Assembly: GCA_910588815.1 (NCBI GenBank)
Contig: CAJUQY010000006.1
Coordinates: forward strand, 39,975 to 103,974
Source of the DNA: an uncultured Lachnospiraceae bacterium
GTDB taxonomy: Bacteria > Bacillota > Clostridia > Lachnospirales > Lachnospiraceae
Length of the DNA stretch: 64,000 nt
Direction: 5' to 3'
Numbering within the stretch: position 1 is the stretch's first letter; the number at the start of each line of letters is the position of its first letter. The position numbers and the translations under genes were made by a program. Below are positions 24,804 through 33,635 of this stretch, in pieces. Below the pieces are notes generated by a model. The model searched no databases, was not told the DNA's origin, and saw nothing but the letters and a program-made list of their open reading frames with translations.

Positions 24804-25604
24804 ATGAGAAAGAGAAGAATTTTGAGCCTTGTCATGACGGCGGTGCTTGCGGTTGGAATGGGGGTCATCTCCCACGCAGAGGGGTATACCGGAGACGGCA
24901 GCTGGAAGGTGGAGTTCACCGGAAAAAAGATGGAGAGCAATTTTACATCTTCGGATATTTCGGATGCAGTTTACGCCCTCCAGCCCGGCGACAGTATCGA
25001 TGTCCACATTGCCCTGGCAAACGCGGCAGATCTGGATACGGACTGGTATATGACCAATGAAATTCTGGCCAGCCTGGAGGACAGCCAGAGTGTGGCCAGC
25101 GGGGGCGCGTATTCCTATATCCTGACTTACACCGATGAGACGGGCGGGGTAACCACCCTCTACAGTAGCGAGACGGTAGGCGGAGACAACGGAGGGACTC
25201 CCGCGGGGCAGGGACTCCATGAAGTATCCGACAGCCTGGAGGAATATTTTTACCTGGACAGTCTGAAGCCTGGCCAGAAGGGCGACATCACACTGCAGGT
25301 AGCGCTGGATGGTGAGACACAGGGAAACGGATACCAGAATACCTTGGCAAAGCTCCAGATGAATTTTGCGGTGGAGGAAAACAACACGGGAGGGACACCC
25401 ACGCAGCCCACGACTCCCAGTGAAACACCGGGAACCTCTACGCCGACGGGCCCGACACCGGGAGGCGGTACCCATAAAACGGGAACTACCTTTACAGGCG
25501 ACCCGAACAATCTGTTTTTGTGGTCGGCGCTGATGCTCTTGGCCGGATTGCTTTTGGCCGGCTGCGGAGTATTCCGGCTGAAAAGAAGCGAAAGGAGGGC
25601 GTAG
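24804..25604 (+). CDS. Secreted surface protein with C-terminal membrane tail
   Basis: The 266-residue product has an N-terminal signal peptide (MRKRRILSLVMTAVLAVGMG, then SHAEG) and a beta-rich ectodomain (residues 30-190). A Thr/Pro/Gly-rich stretch (residues 195-225) then leads to a KTGTTFTGD motif and a hydrophobic segment (LFLWSALMLLAGLLLAGCGV) with a basic tail. The tail resembles sortase-type sorting signals but lacks a canonical LPXTG, so either a non-standard sortase or simple membrane anchoring is possible. A GGGAGGAG element lies just before the start. Confidence 0.78.
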   Translation: MRKRRILSLVMTAVLAVGMGVISHAEGYTGDGSWKVEFTGKKMESNFTSSDISDAVYALQPGDSIDVHIALANAADLDTDWYMTNEILASLEDSQSVASGGAYSYILTYTDETGGVTTLYSSETVGGDNGGTPAGQGLHEVSDSLEEYFYLDSLKPGQKGDITLQVALDGETQGNGYQNTLAKLQMNFAVEENNTGGTPTQPTTPSETPGTSTPTGPTPGGGTHKTGTTFTGDPNNLFLWSALMLLAGLLLAGCGVFRLKRSERRA

Positions 25605-25606
25605 TG

Positions 25607-26641
25607 ATGAGGAGATTCAGCAAAATTTTAATCGGACTGCTGTCCTTTGGTATGCTCGCCGGGCCGGGCGCGGTGGAAAGCCGGGCGGCAGAAAGCAAAG
25701 ATTACACCTATACGGTTACCTTTTATACCGGGAACCATGGAAGTTTTACCGGCAGGAACCATATATCGGTGGACAACAGTAAGACGGCTTCCGAATATCA
25801 GGTGACCGGAGGAGAAAAAGAAATTACGGTCACCGGTTTAAAGAGGAATGACGTGGTGAGCTTTGACGCGGCCATGGAAGGCGCGGTAGAAGTTGGGGAA
25901 GGGAAATATTATGTAAAAGGAATCCGGCAGAGCGGACGGGATAACAATACCGTGGCCACCTCTGCATTCCGCGTAGAGGGCGACAGAGACTACGTGGTGG
26001 CATACGGAATCCGGGGCGATATGACTTCTTACGTGGTGGAATACCAGGATACGGAAGGGAATACCTTGGCTCCCAGCCGCACTTATTATGGAAATATCGG
26101 CGATAAGCCGGTGGTAGCGTTCCTCTACATTGAGGGATATGAGCCTCAGGCATACAACCAGACAAAGACCCTGGATGCCAACTCGGCAGAGAATGTGTTT
26201 ACCTTTGTGTATTCGCAGACAGAGCAGCCGGTGGAACCTACCACCGGAGGCGATGAGACTCCGGAGACGACGGCGCCGGAGACGACAGCCCCCACAACGC
26301 CCGATGCTCCGGAAGCGCCGGCGGGAGCAGAGGCCGGGGAGCCCGGTGGGGAAGCCGAGGCGCCTGGCGGAGAGGCTGAGGCGCCCGGCGGAGAGGCCGA
26401 TGAACCCGGCGGACAGACGGCAAATTTAGACGAGGAGGAGGTTCCTCTTGCAGGGCCGGAAGAGGTCAAGGATTTGGATGATGAGGAAGTGCCTCTGGCC
26501 GGAGGGAATGTGTTAAAGGATGCGGATCAGGGAGGAAGGCTTTTTTATGGGGCGGCCGCAGTGGCGGTGGCCGGAGTGGGAGTAATCCTGTTTCTGTTGA
26601 TCTGGCTCAAAAAACGGACAAAAAAGGAAAAGGCAGAATAA
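25607..26641 (+). CDS. MucBP-like surface protein with C-terminal anchor
   Basis: Start ATG 25607 has AAGGAGGG upstream; the previous stop ends at 25604. The 344-residue product has a signal peptide (ILIGLLSFGMLAGPGAVESR, then AAES), a beta-type N-terminal domain, and a MucBP-type domain with VEYQDTEGNTLAPSRTYYGN. The following stretch is Glu/Ala/Pro/Gly-rich with 21-base repeats. Two VPLAG motifs (each in a Glu/Asp-rich DEEVPLAG context) precede a C-terminal membrane segment and a basic tail. That arrangement is common in wall-associated proteins of Clostridia. Confidence 0.8.
   Translation: MRRFSKILIGLLSFGMLAGPGAVESRAAESKDYTYTVTFYTGNHGSFTGRNHISVDNSKTASEYQVTGGEKEITVTGLKRNDVVSFDAAMEGAVEVGEGKYYVKGIRQSGRDNNTVATSAFRVEGDRDYVVAYGIRGDMTSYVVEYQDTEGNTLAPSRTYYGNIGDKPVVAFLYIEGYEPQAYNQTKTLDANSAENVFTFVYSQTEQPVEPTTGGDETPETTAPETTAPTTPDAPEAPAGAEAGEPGGEAEAPGGEAEAPGGEADEPGGQTANLDEEEVPLAGPEEVKDLDDEEVPLAGGNVLKDADQGGRLFYGAAAVAVAGVGVILFLLIWLKKRTKKEKAE
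26330..26413 (+). repeat. Four 21-base tandem repeats in coding sequence
   Basis: Four imperfect copies of a 21-base unit encode EAGEPGG, EAEAPGG, EAEAPGG and EADEPGG inside the spacer of the MucBP-like protein. In-frame repeats of this kind can vary in copy number between strains and change the length of the stalk. Confidence 0.8.
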
Positions 26642-26670
26642 GTTCAGTGGAAAATAGTAATTGATATGAT

Positions 26671-26696
26671 AAGGGTGCCTCTTTGCGGGCACCCTT
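26671..26696. terminator. Hairpin terminator between the surface locus and murC
   Basis: AAGGGTGCC at 26671-26679 pairs with GGCACCCTT at 26688-26696. The sequence after it (ACTATATT) is A/T-rich but has no long T-run, so termination efficiency is uncertain. It closes the surface operon. Confidence 0.55.
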
Positions 26697-26719
26697 ACTA
26701 TATTAAGGAAAAAACAGCA

Positions 26720-26748
26720 TTGATTTTTCCGGCAAGCTGATTTAAAAT
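26720..26748 (+). promoter_or_regulatory. Putative murC promoter
   Basis: TTGATT at 26720-26725 and TAAAAT at 26743-26748 are separated by exactly 17 bases, 35 bases before the murC start. Confidence 0.5.
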
Positions 26749-26782
26749 ATTCATAATCGAAAAACGAAAAGAGGATATCAGG

Positions 26783-28165
26783 ATGTATCAGATAGATTTT
26801 AAAAAACCGGTGTCCATACATTTTATTGGGATTGGCGGAATCAGCATGAGCGGCCTGGCGGAGGTACTCCTGTCGAAGGGCTTTACGGTCAGCGGCTCCG
26901 ATTCGGCAGTATCGTCACTGACGGATCATCTGAAGGAGGCGGGAGTACGGATTTATGAAGGACAGCGCTCTTCCAATCTTGCAGATGATGTGGAACTGGT
27001 GGTTTACACGGCGGCTGTCCATGGGGACAATCCGGAGCTTGCGGCTGCGAGGGAGCGGGGGATTCCTCTTCTTACCCGCGCGGAGCTTTTGGGGCAGATC
27101 ATGAGGAATTATCCGGAAGCGGTGGCCATCGCGGGAACCCACGGGAAGACCACAACCACTTCCATGGTGACGGAGATTCTTTTGGCGGCCGGGAAGGATC
27201 CGACCATTTCTGTGGGCGGGATTCTTCACAGTATTGGAGGAAATATCCGGATCGGGCATTCCGGCTGTTTTGTGACTGAGGCCTGTGAATATACCAACAG
27301 CTATCATTCCTTTTTTCCGACCATCGCGGTGATTTTAAATATCCGGGCGGATCACCTGGATTTTTTCAAGGATCTGGAGGATATCCGAGAATCCTTCCAT
27401 ACCTTTGCGAAGCTTTTGCCGGAGGACGGCCTCTTGATTATCAATGCGGATATTCCGGATTATAAGGAGCTGATGAGCGATATTGCCTGCCGGATGGTTA
27501 CCTTCTCCCTGGGGGGGCAGGAGGCGGATTACCGGGCAGCCGGGGTGAGTTATGATGAAGAAGGGCACGCTTCTTTTGATGTGGTGCGGCGGGGAGAGGC
27601 TGCCGGACATGTGAGGCTGGGAGTCCCTGGCGAGCACAATGTGGCGAATGCCCTGGCGGCTGCGGCCGTGGCGGAGGCTTTGGAGGTGGACGCGGATGCG
27701 ATCATGCGGGGGCTTGACGGCTACCGGGGGACGGAGAGACGGTTTGAGTTAAAGGGAGAGCTCGGCGGCGTCACCATTGTGGATGATTATGCGCACCATC
27801 CTGACGAGATCCGCGTTACTTTAAATACAGCCAGGAGGCTCCATAAGAAAAAGCTCTGGTGTGTCTTCCAGCCTCATACCTACACCAGGACGAAAGCGCT
27901 TATGGAGGAGTTTGCAAGCGCTCTTTCGCTGGCGGACGAGGTGGTTCTGGCGAAGATTTACCCGGCCCGGGAGACTGATACGCTGGGGATCAGTTCGGCG
28001 GATTTGGCCGAGAAGATTTCGGGGTTAGGGAAAACAGTTCATTATTTTGAGTCCTTTGATGAGATTGAGAGCTTTCTGTTGACGGCGCTTGTCCCCGGTG
28101 AATTGTTGATAACTATGGGGGCCGGAGACGTTGTGAAGATTGGAGAAAAGTTGTTGGGACAATAG
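26783..28165 (+). CDS. murC: UDP-N-acetylmuramate-L-alanine ligase
   Basis: MurC adds L-alanine to UDP-MurNAc, the first step of the peptidoglycan stem peptide, in the cytosol. The 460-residue Mur ligase shows the N-terminal IHFIGIGGISMSGLAE, the ATP-binding GTHGKTTTTSM at about residue 118, the EACEY region, NIRADHLDFF, GEHNVANALAA, and the C-terminal DDYAHHPDEI and VFQPHTYTRT. All family blocks are present. It stands alone with its own promoter, and the DnaA boxes follow directly after its stop. Confidence 0.97.
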   Translation: MYQIDFKKPVSIHFIGIGGISMSGLAEVLLSKGFTVSGSDSAVSSLTDHLKEAGVRIYEGQRSSNLADDVELVVYTAAVHGDNPELAAARERGIPLLTRAELLGQIMRNYPEAVAIAGTHGKTTTTSMVTEILLAAGKDPTISVGGILHSIGGNIRIGHSGCFVTEACEYTNSYHSFFPTIAVILNIRADHLDFFKDLEDIRESFHTFAKLLPEDGLLIINADIPDYKELMSDIACRMVTFSLGGQEADYRAAGVSYDEEGHASFDVVRRGEAAGHVRLGVPGEHNVANALAAAAVAEALEVDADAIMRGLDGYRGTERRFELKGELGGVTIVDDYAHHPDEIRVTLNTARRLHKKKLWCVFQPHTYTRTKALMEEFASALSLADEVVLAKIYPARETDTLGISSADLAEKISGLGKTVHYFESFDEIESFLLTALVPGELLITMGAGDVVKIGEKLLGQ

Positions 28166-28195
28166 TTATCCACAAAATCCACGGTCTTATCCACA
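28166..28195 (+). promoter_or_regulatory. Two perfect DnaA boxes (TTATCCACA)
   Basis: Perfect TTATCCACA matches lie at 28166-28174 and 28187-28195, 12 bases apart and in the same direction. A reverse-orientation near-match (TGTGGATTT) follows about 20 bases later. They sit between murC and dnaD, upstream of two replication-initiation genes, so DnaA control of dnaD-dnaI or a DnaA-titration site is possible. No AT-rich unwinding region or dnaA gene is seen, so it is not an obvious oriC. Confidence 0.8.
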
Positions 28196-28291
28196 GTTTT
28201 TGGGGATAAGTTTGTGGATTTTATCGGATAAGGCCTTTCCTGCCGCATTGGGAAAATCCCATCCGGGATTTTCTGCCGGAGGGAAAACAGG

Positions 28292-28320
28292 TTCTCATTT
28301 CTCCGTTTCTGTGTTATAAT
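28292..28320 (+). promoter_or_regulatory. Putative dnaD promoter
   Basis: TTCTCA at 28292-28297 and a perfect TATAAT at 28315-28320 have 17-base spacing. The -10 overlaps the ATG at 28319, so a start there is unlikely, and the ATG at 28349 is favoured. Confidence 0.5.
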
Positions 28321-28348
28321 GGGCGGGAAGATGAGAGAGGTGAGAACA

Positions 28349-29473
28349 ATGGCAGGATTATTAGTGAGGGACCGGCGCGTGGGAGGCGTCACGCTGGTAT
28401 CGAATCAATTTATCGATCGGTTCCTTCCGGAGGCCAATGGAGAGTTTGTAAAGGTATATTTGTTTTTGATTCGGCTGGTTTCCGAGGGCAGGGAGCTTTC
28501 CGTCTCCTATATGGCGGACCGGCTGAACAATACGGAAAAGGATGTGCTTCGCGCTTTCAAATACTGGGAAAAGATGAAGCTTTTGCGGCTGGAGTTTGGA
28601 GCCGGGCAGGAGCTTTTGGGGCTGGAACTTCTTCCGGAAGCCGGGGAGAGGGCAGGAGACCATGCGGTTTCCCATGGGGAAGATGCCCGGGAAGATATAT
28701 TCGGCGGAGCGGCTGCCTCGGAGGCGCCGAAAGAGCGGAGATCCTATGCCGCGCCTGCCCCCGGGGATTTTCAGGGGGAACCGGAGCCCGAGGCGCCGGA
28801 TATCCGGGAAGAGGAGAGCCCCGGGGAAGAGCCGGTGGATTTGCAGGCGCTGGAGGAGGACGAAGAATTCGGCCAGCTCCTGGATGTGATCGGATGCTAT
28901 GTGGGAAAGATATTGACAGCCAGAGAATGTGAGGTGCTTGCCAATCTCTACGGAGGGGTGGGCATGTCGTCGGAGCTTTTGGAATATCTGGTGGAATACT
29001 GCGTGTCCGGCGGGCATAAGAGCATGCGCTACATTGAGACTGTGGCCTTGAACTGGCACGAGCGGGGAATTGAGACCGTGGAACAGGCCAGGGCGGAGAC
29101 GGCCGGCGGCGGGAAAAATGCCTATGCCGTTTTAAAGGCGTTTGGCTTGAACGGGCGGAATCCGGCGGCGGCGGAGCGGTCGATGATCGACCGGTGGTTT
29201 AAGGATTACAGCCTTCCGGTGGAGCTTGTGCTGGAGGCCTGCAACAAGACCATGCGGACCATCCACCAGCCCAGCTTTGAATATGCGGACAAGATCTTAA
29301 AAGAGTGGAAAGACAAGGGGATCCGGGCAGTTGAGGACATTGCCAGACTGGACGGGAAACCGGAGGGGAAGAAATTCGCAAAAAAAGAAGAAAAAGGGGC
29401 CGGCGGTACGCAGAACTTTCCCCAGCGGGAGTACGATTGTGATGAGCTGGTGAGGAAGCTTAACGGATTTTAA
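28349..29473 (+). CDS. DnaD-domain replication initiation protein
   Basis: DnaD-family proteins work in primosome assembly at origins and restart sites. Start ATG 28349 has AGAGAGG eight bases upstream. The 374-residue product has an N-terminal winged-helix segment (VYLFLIRLVSEGRELSVSYM, ADRLNNTEKDVLRAFKYWE), a long Glu/Pro-rich acidic linker (residues 110-185), and two DnaB_2 (DnaD C-terminal) domains with ARECEVLANLYG and the ADKILKEWKDKGI motif. The adjacent helicase-loader gene supports the role. Confidence 0.88.
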   Translation: MAGLLVRDRRVGGVTLVSNQFIDRFLPEANGEFVKVYLFLIRLVSEGRELSVSYMADRLNNTEKDVLRAFKYWEKMKLLRLEFGAGQELLGLELLPEAGERAGDHAVSHGEDAREDIFGGAAASEAPKERRSYAAPAPGDFQGEPEPEAPDIREEESPGEEPVDLQALEEDEEFGQLLDVIGCYVGKILTARECEVLANLYGGVGMSSELLEYLVEYCVSGGHKSMRYIETVALNWHERGIETVEQARAETAGGGKNAYAVLKAFGLNGRNPAAAERSMIDRWFKDYSLPVELVLEACNKTMRTIHQPSFEYADKILKEWKDKGIRAVEDIARLDGKPEGKKFAKKEEKGAGGTQNFPQREYDCDELVRKLNGF

Positions 29474-29496
29474 ACGGGAAGAATACGGAGGCAGGG

Positions 29497-30492
29497 GTGT
29501 TAAACAATTCGCAGTATGATGCGCTGATGCGGGAGTACCAGAAGCGGCAAATGGAAAACAGACATAAGCAGGAGGCTAGAATCCGGGAGGTTTATGAGAA
29601 AATCCCGGAAATAGAACGGTTGGACGGCGAGCTTGGAGGAATTTCCCTTGCACATGCCAGGAAGCTTCTCGGGGGAAAAGAGGAGGCCCTCTCAGAGCTT
29701 AGGGAGAGGATTGGGGAGCTCAAGGAGAGAAGAAGGGCGCTGCTTGCGGAGGGCGGCTTTGCGCCGGATTACATGGAGCAGACTTACACCTGCCCGGAGT
29801 GCCGGGATACGGGATACAAAGCAGGGAAAAAGTGCCGCTGCCTGAGGCAGGCGGAGATAGAGATCCTCTACGGCCAGTCCAATCTGGCGCATGTGCTGGC
29901 CAGGGAGAATTTTGATATGGCCACCTGTGAGTATTACGACAAAGAGTTGATCGTCAATGCGAAAACGGGGGTAAGCCAGTATGACTACATGGAGCGTGTG
30001 ATTCAGGAATGCCGGGATTACGCGGCAGGTTTTCGGGAGAAGGGCGGAAACATTCTGTTCAGCGGAAAGGCCGGTACGGGAAAGACTTTTCTTACCAACT
30101 GCATTGCGAAAGAGCTTTTGGACCATGCGGAGGCGGTTATCTACCTGACGGCGCCGGATCTGTTTAGGATTCTTGCGGACCGGCGTTTTGAGCGGGGGGG
30201 AGAGGACAGGGAGGAGCGGTATCAGGGGATTTTGGACTGTGGACTTTTGATCATTGACGATCTGGGGACGGAGCTCCACAGCAGCCTGATCAATTCAGAT
30301 CTGTTTTATTGTCTGAACGACAGGGGGCTCAGGGGCCTTGCCACGATTATCTCCACGAATCTGTCCATGAACGGGATCAGAGACCATTATTCGGAGCGGA
30401 TTTCATCCAGGATTTTTGACAGCTACCGGATCATTCCTCTGTTTGGGGAGGATATCCGGATCAAAAAGAAAATAAAGGAAAGCAGGAGCTGA
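29497..30492 (+). CDS. DnaC/DnaI-type helicase loader ATPase
   Basis: The start is GTG 29497 with GGAGG just upstream. The 331-residue AAA+ protein has a coiled-coil-rich N-terminus and a zinc-binding CPECRDTGYKAGKKCRC typical of Gram-positive DnaI. It then has the Walker A motif GKAGTGKTFL (about residue 191) and Walker B LLIIDDLG, and ends with the sensor/Arg-finger region SERISSRIFD. It loads the replicative helicase at the origin together with DnaD, encoded 23 bases upstream. Confidence 0.92.
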   Translation: MLNNSQYDALMREYQKRQMENRHKQEARIREVYEKIPEIERLDGELGGISLAHARKLLGGKEEALSELRERIGELKERRRALLAEGGFAPDYMEQTYTCPECRDTGYKAGKKCRCLRQAEIEILYGQSNLAHVLARENFDMATCEYYDKELIVNAKTGVSQYDYMERVIQECRDYAAGFREKGGNILFSGKAGTGKTFLTNCIAKELLDHAEAVIYLTAPDLFRILADRRFERGGEDREERYQGILDCGLLIIDDLGTELHSSLINSDLFYCLNDRGLRGLATIISTNLSMNGIRDHYSERISSRIFDSYRIIPLFGEDIRIKKKIKESRS

Positions 30493-30527
30493 CGGTTACA
30501 GACGATCACCACGAGAGGAGAGAATGA

Positions 30528-31703
30528 ATGCGGGAAGAGCATGAGCTTAACACGATACCGGTCGGACCGCTGGGATTGATTCCCATCGACGGATGCCAGG
30601 AGCTGGGGAGGAAAGTGGATGCCTATTTGGTGGAATGGCGAAAGGAACGCCAGAACGAGCACAAGACGTCGGTTGTCTTTTCCGAGTATGAAAAAGACAG
30701 CTACATTATCGAGAGCCATGTTCCGAGGTTCGGAACGGGGGAGGCCAAAGGGGTCATTGACAAATCGGTCCGGGGCGACGATTTGTTTATTATGGTGGAT
30801 GTCTGCAATCACAGCCTGACATACTCCCTCTGCGGGCGGGTGAACCACATGTCGCCCGACGATCATTTCCAGAATTTGAAGAGGATTATTGCTGCCGTGG
30901 GCGGAAAGGCAAGACGGATCACGGTGGTGATGCCGTTTTTGTACGAGAGCAGGCAGCACAAACGGAACGGCAGGGAGTCTTTGGATTGCGCGTTGGCCCT
31001 CCAGGAGCTTACCCACATGGGAGTGGATCACATTATTACCTTCGATGCCCATGACCAGCGGGTCCAGAACGCCATTCCCTTAAACGGCTTTGAGACCGTG
31101 CAGCCCATTTATCAATTTATTAAGCATCTTCTGCTCCACGAGCGGAATCTGTCCGTTGACAGCAACCATATGATGGTCATCAGCCCCGACGAGGGAGGGA
31201 TGGCCAGGGCCATTTACTTTGCCAACGTGCTGGGACTGGATGTGGGGATGTTTTATAAGAGGAGAGACTACGCCAGGCTTGTGGACGGGAAAAATCCCAT
31301 AGTGGCCCATGAATTTTTGGGCGCGTCGGTAGAGGGAAAGGATGTCGTTATCATTGACGATATGATCTCATCGGGTGACAGCATGCTGGATGTGGCGAAG
31401 GAGCTGAAGCGGAGGAAGGCCAGAAAAGTATTTATCTGCGCCAGCTTTGGGCTGTTTACCGGCGGCCTGGAGAAGTTTGACGAGTATTATGAGGCGGGGC
31501 TGATCGACCGGATGCTGACTACGAACCTGGTATATCAGACTCCGGAGCTTTTGGCGAAGCCGTATTACGTTAATGTGGACATGAGCAAGTATATCGCCCT
31601 TTTGGTGGACTATATGAACCACGATGTCTCTTTGAATCATCTGCTGAATCCCACAGGGAGGATCAATCGCTTTTTGGAAAAATACAGGAGAGGAGAGCTT
31701 TGA
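30528..31703 (+). CDS. prs: Ribose-phosphate diphosphokinase (PRPP synthetase), long form
   Basis: Makes PRPP from ribose-5-phosphate and ATP for nucleotide, His and Trp synthesis. The 391-residue protein is longer than classical Prs (about 315). Conserved segments are YESRQHKRNGRES, ITFDAHDQRVQNA, the PDEGGMARAI loop and the PRPP-binding VVIIDDMISSGDSML. It carries an N-terminal extension relative to the classical enzyme. GAGAGGAG lies upstream of ATG 30528. It is followed by a terminator that overlaps its stop. Confidence 0.92.
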   Translation: MREEHELNTIPVGPLGLIPIDGCQELGRKVDAYLVEWRKERQNEHKTSVVFSEYEKDSYIIESHVPRFGTGEAKGVIDKSVRGDDLFIMVDVCNHSLTYSLCGRVNHMSPDDHFQNLKRIIAAVGGKARRITVVMPFLYESRQHKRNGRESLDCALALQELTHMGVDHIITFDAHDQRVQNAIPLNGFETVQPIYQFIKHLLLHERNLSVDSNHMMVISPDEGGMARAIYFANVLGLDVGMFYKRRDYARLVDGKNPIVAHEFLGASVEGKDVVIIDDMISSGDSMLDVAKELKRRKARKVFICASFGLFTGGLEKFDEYYEAGLIDRMLTTNLVYQTPELLAKPYYVNVDMSKYIALLVDYMNHDVSLNHLLNPTGRINRFLEKYRRGEL

Positions 31704-31718
31704 GAGCTCTCCTCTTTT
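31691..31718 (+). terminator. Rho-independent terminator overlapping the prs stop
   Basis: AGGAGAGCTT at 31691-31700 and GAGCTCTCCT at 31704-31713 pair around TGA, followed by CTTTTTC. The stop codon TGA (31701-31703) lies in the loop. Confidence 0.75.
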
Positions 31719-31743
31719 TCCGCCGCAGGGGAAGTTTTTTTGC

Positions 31744-33537
31744 TCAATCCACTTCCAGCGGTACGAATTGGAAGGTGGTACAGTCCACCAGTCCCCGGTT
31801 CGTCAGGCGAAGCTCCGGCAGGCAGGCCAGAGGGATCAGGGCCATGGTCATGAAAGGGGAGGGCATGGAGCAGCCGATCTGCTTCCAGGATTCCTCCAAG
31901 CTCTCCACAAGCGCGCTCATTTCCTCGGCGGACTTGTCGTTCATCAGTCCGGCGATGGGCAGAGGAACGGTACCCAGGACCTTCCCGTTCTGGACGGCTG
32001 TCATGCCGCCTCCACAGGCGATCAGGGTGTTTGCGGCCAGAGCCATGTCTTCGTCGTTGGTGCCGATGACCAACAGGTTGTGGGCATCATGGGCCACGGT
32101 GGAGGCCATGGCGCCGCAGGTGATGCCGAAGCCCTTGACGAAGCCGAAGCCCTTGGTTCCGGTCTCATGGTGCCGTTCAAAGACGACGGTTTTTAAGACA
32201 TCCTGGGAGGGATCGGATTCCAGCTTCCCTTCCTTTGCCGTCAGGGTCACATGACGCTCGAAGGAGCCGACCTTGGCGGGGATGACCTCGATGGCGCGCA
32301 CCTTCGCATGGTCTTTCTTTGCGGGAATGGCGAAGGTCTCTTTTGTAATGGCCTCCCCCACGTGCATGGAGTGGGTTGCCCACTCGGGATAGGTGTAAGG
32401 GGCAGGTTCTTTTACCATGGCGCCGTCCTCGGCGGTCAGCTCCCCGTCGATCCAGACCTTTGTGACCGTGAGGCTTTCCAGATTGTCGAGGAGGACCATG
32501 TCGGCGCATTTGCCGGGGGCGATGCTCCCAAGCTCGTGGTCCATCTGGAAGCATTGGGCACAGTTTAAGGTAACCATCTGGATCGCGGTGACGGCATCGA
32601 TCCCATCCTCCACAGCCCGGCGGACCAGATGATCCAGATGCCCCTGGGCGGACAGAGTATGGGGATGCGTATCGTCGGAGATCAGGATGGCAAAACGGGA
32701 GTCCACCTGATGGTTCGTAATGCTCTTGCCAACCTCTTTCAAGTCATGCCAGGCGGAGCCTTCCCGGAACATGGCATACATGCCAAGCCGCATTTTTGCG
32801 AGGGCATCCTCCGCCCTGGTGGACTCGTGGCAGCAGCGGACACCGGAGGCGATGTAGGCGTTCAATCCCTTTCCGGTCTCCGGCATGGAGTAATGGCCGG
32901 TCACGGTCTTTCCGGCCTTTAAGGTGGCGCCGGTGATGCCGTGGGCGTGGTCGGAGGAGCTCAGGATACCGGGGAAGTTCATCATCTCCCCGAGACCGAC
33001 GCATTCTTTCCAGTTCATGGTCTCCGCCACCTCTTCGGGGCCGATGAAGGAACCGGTATCCTCAAAGCCGGGGACGGCAGGGACACAGGAGGGCGTGGTC
33101 ATCATCGCTTTTAAAGGCGTCCTGGAGGCGTCTTCCAGCATGCATTTGACTCCGGGGAGGCCCAGCACATTGCAGATTTCGTGGGGATCCATGTAAATTC
33201 CTGTTGTTCCGTGGGGGATGACGGCGCGGGCGTATTCTCCGGCGCTCATCATGGAAGATTCCACGTGGATGTGTCCGTCCATAAAACCCGGCGCCAGATA
33301 TTGGCCTTTCACATCAATGACCGTGGTATCCGGCCCGATACAGTGGGACGCATCCCCCACAAGCGCAATGCGTCCGCAGGAGACGGCGACGGAGATATCC
33401 TCCTGGATTTCATGGGTGCAGACATTGACGAGTCTGGCTCCGGTGATAACCGTGTCGGCCGGGGCGAATCCTCCGGCCACGGCGGCCAATGTCTGGCTGA
33501 CTTCCCAAAGTGGCTGTTTGCAGAATGTATTGATCAT
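31744..33537 (-). CDS. ade: Adenine deaminase
   Basis: Deaminates adenine to hypoxanthine for purine salvage in the cytosol. The 597-residue amidohydrolase has the N-terminal beta-sandwich, the metal-binding APGFMDGHIHVESSMM, AVIPHGTTGIYMDPHEI, the MMTTPSCVPAVPG segment, ILISDDTHPHTLSAQGHLDH, and the ade-specific C-terminal domain with GFVKGFGITCGAMASTVAHD. GGAGG lies before ATG 33537. It is convergent with prs. No purine riboswitch fold was recognised upstream. Confidence 0.95.
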   Translation of the reverse strand: MINTFCKQPLWEVSQTLAAVAGGFAPADTVITGARLVNVCTHEIQEDISVAVSCGRIALVGDASHCIGPDTTVIDVKGQYLAPGFMDGHIHVESSMMSAGEYARAVIPHGTTGIYMDPHEICNVLGLPGVKCMLEDASRTPLKAMMTTPSCVPAVPGFEDTGSFIGPEEVAETMNWKECVGLGEMMNFPGILSSSDHAHGITGATLKAGKTVTGHYSMPETGKGLNAYIASGVRCCHESTRAEDALAKMRLGMYAMFREGSAWHDLKEVGKSITNHQVDSRFAILISDDTHPHTLSAQGHLDHLVRRAVEDGIDAVTAIQMVTLNCAQCFQMDHELGSIAPGKCADMVLLDNLESLTVTKVWIDGELTAEDGAMVKEPAPYTYPEWATHSMHVGEAITKETFAIPAKKDHAKVRAIEVIPAKVGSFERHVTLTAKEGKLESDPSQDVLKTVVFERHHETGTKGFGFVKGFGITCGAMASTVAHDAHNLLVIGTNDEDMALAANTLIACGGGMTAVQNGKVLGTVPLPIAGLMNDKSAEEMSALVESLEESWKQIGCSMPSPFMTMALIPLACLPELRLTNRGLVDCTTFQFVPLEVD

Positions 33538-33569
33538 AAGGCGCCTCCTTTAAAATTGATTTTACAGAC

Positions 33570-33598
33570 AGTATAGCAGATATACCGGGAATTGTAAA
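33570..33598 (-). promoter_or_regulatory. Putative ade promoter
   Basis: Read on the minus strand, TTTACA (33598-33593) and TATACT (33575-33570) are separated by 17 bases, 33 bases before the ade start. Confidence 0.55.
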
Positions 33599-33635
33599 TT
33601 TTATTGATGGACAATCTTCCTTGGGGCCCGTGCAC

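Noticed and set aside
28166..28225. DnaA boxes considered as the chromosomal origin
   Set aside because: Only two perfect boxes, no AT-rich unwinding region, and no dnaA, dnaN or rpmH nearby.
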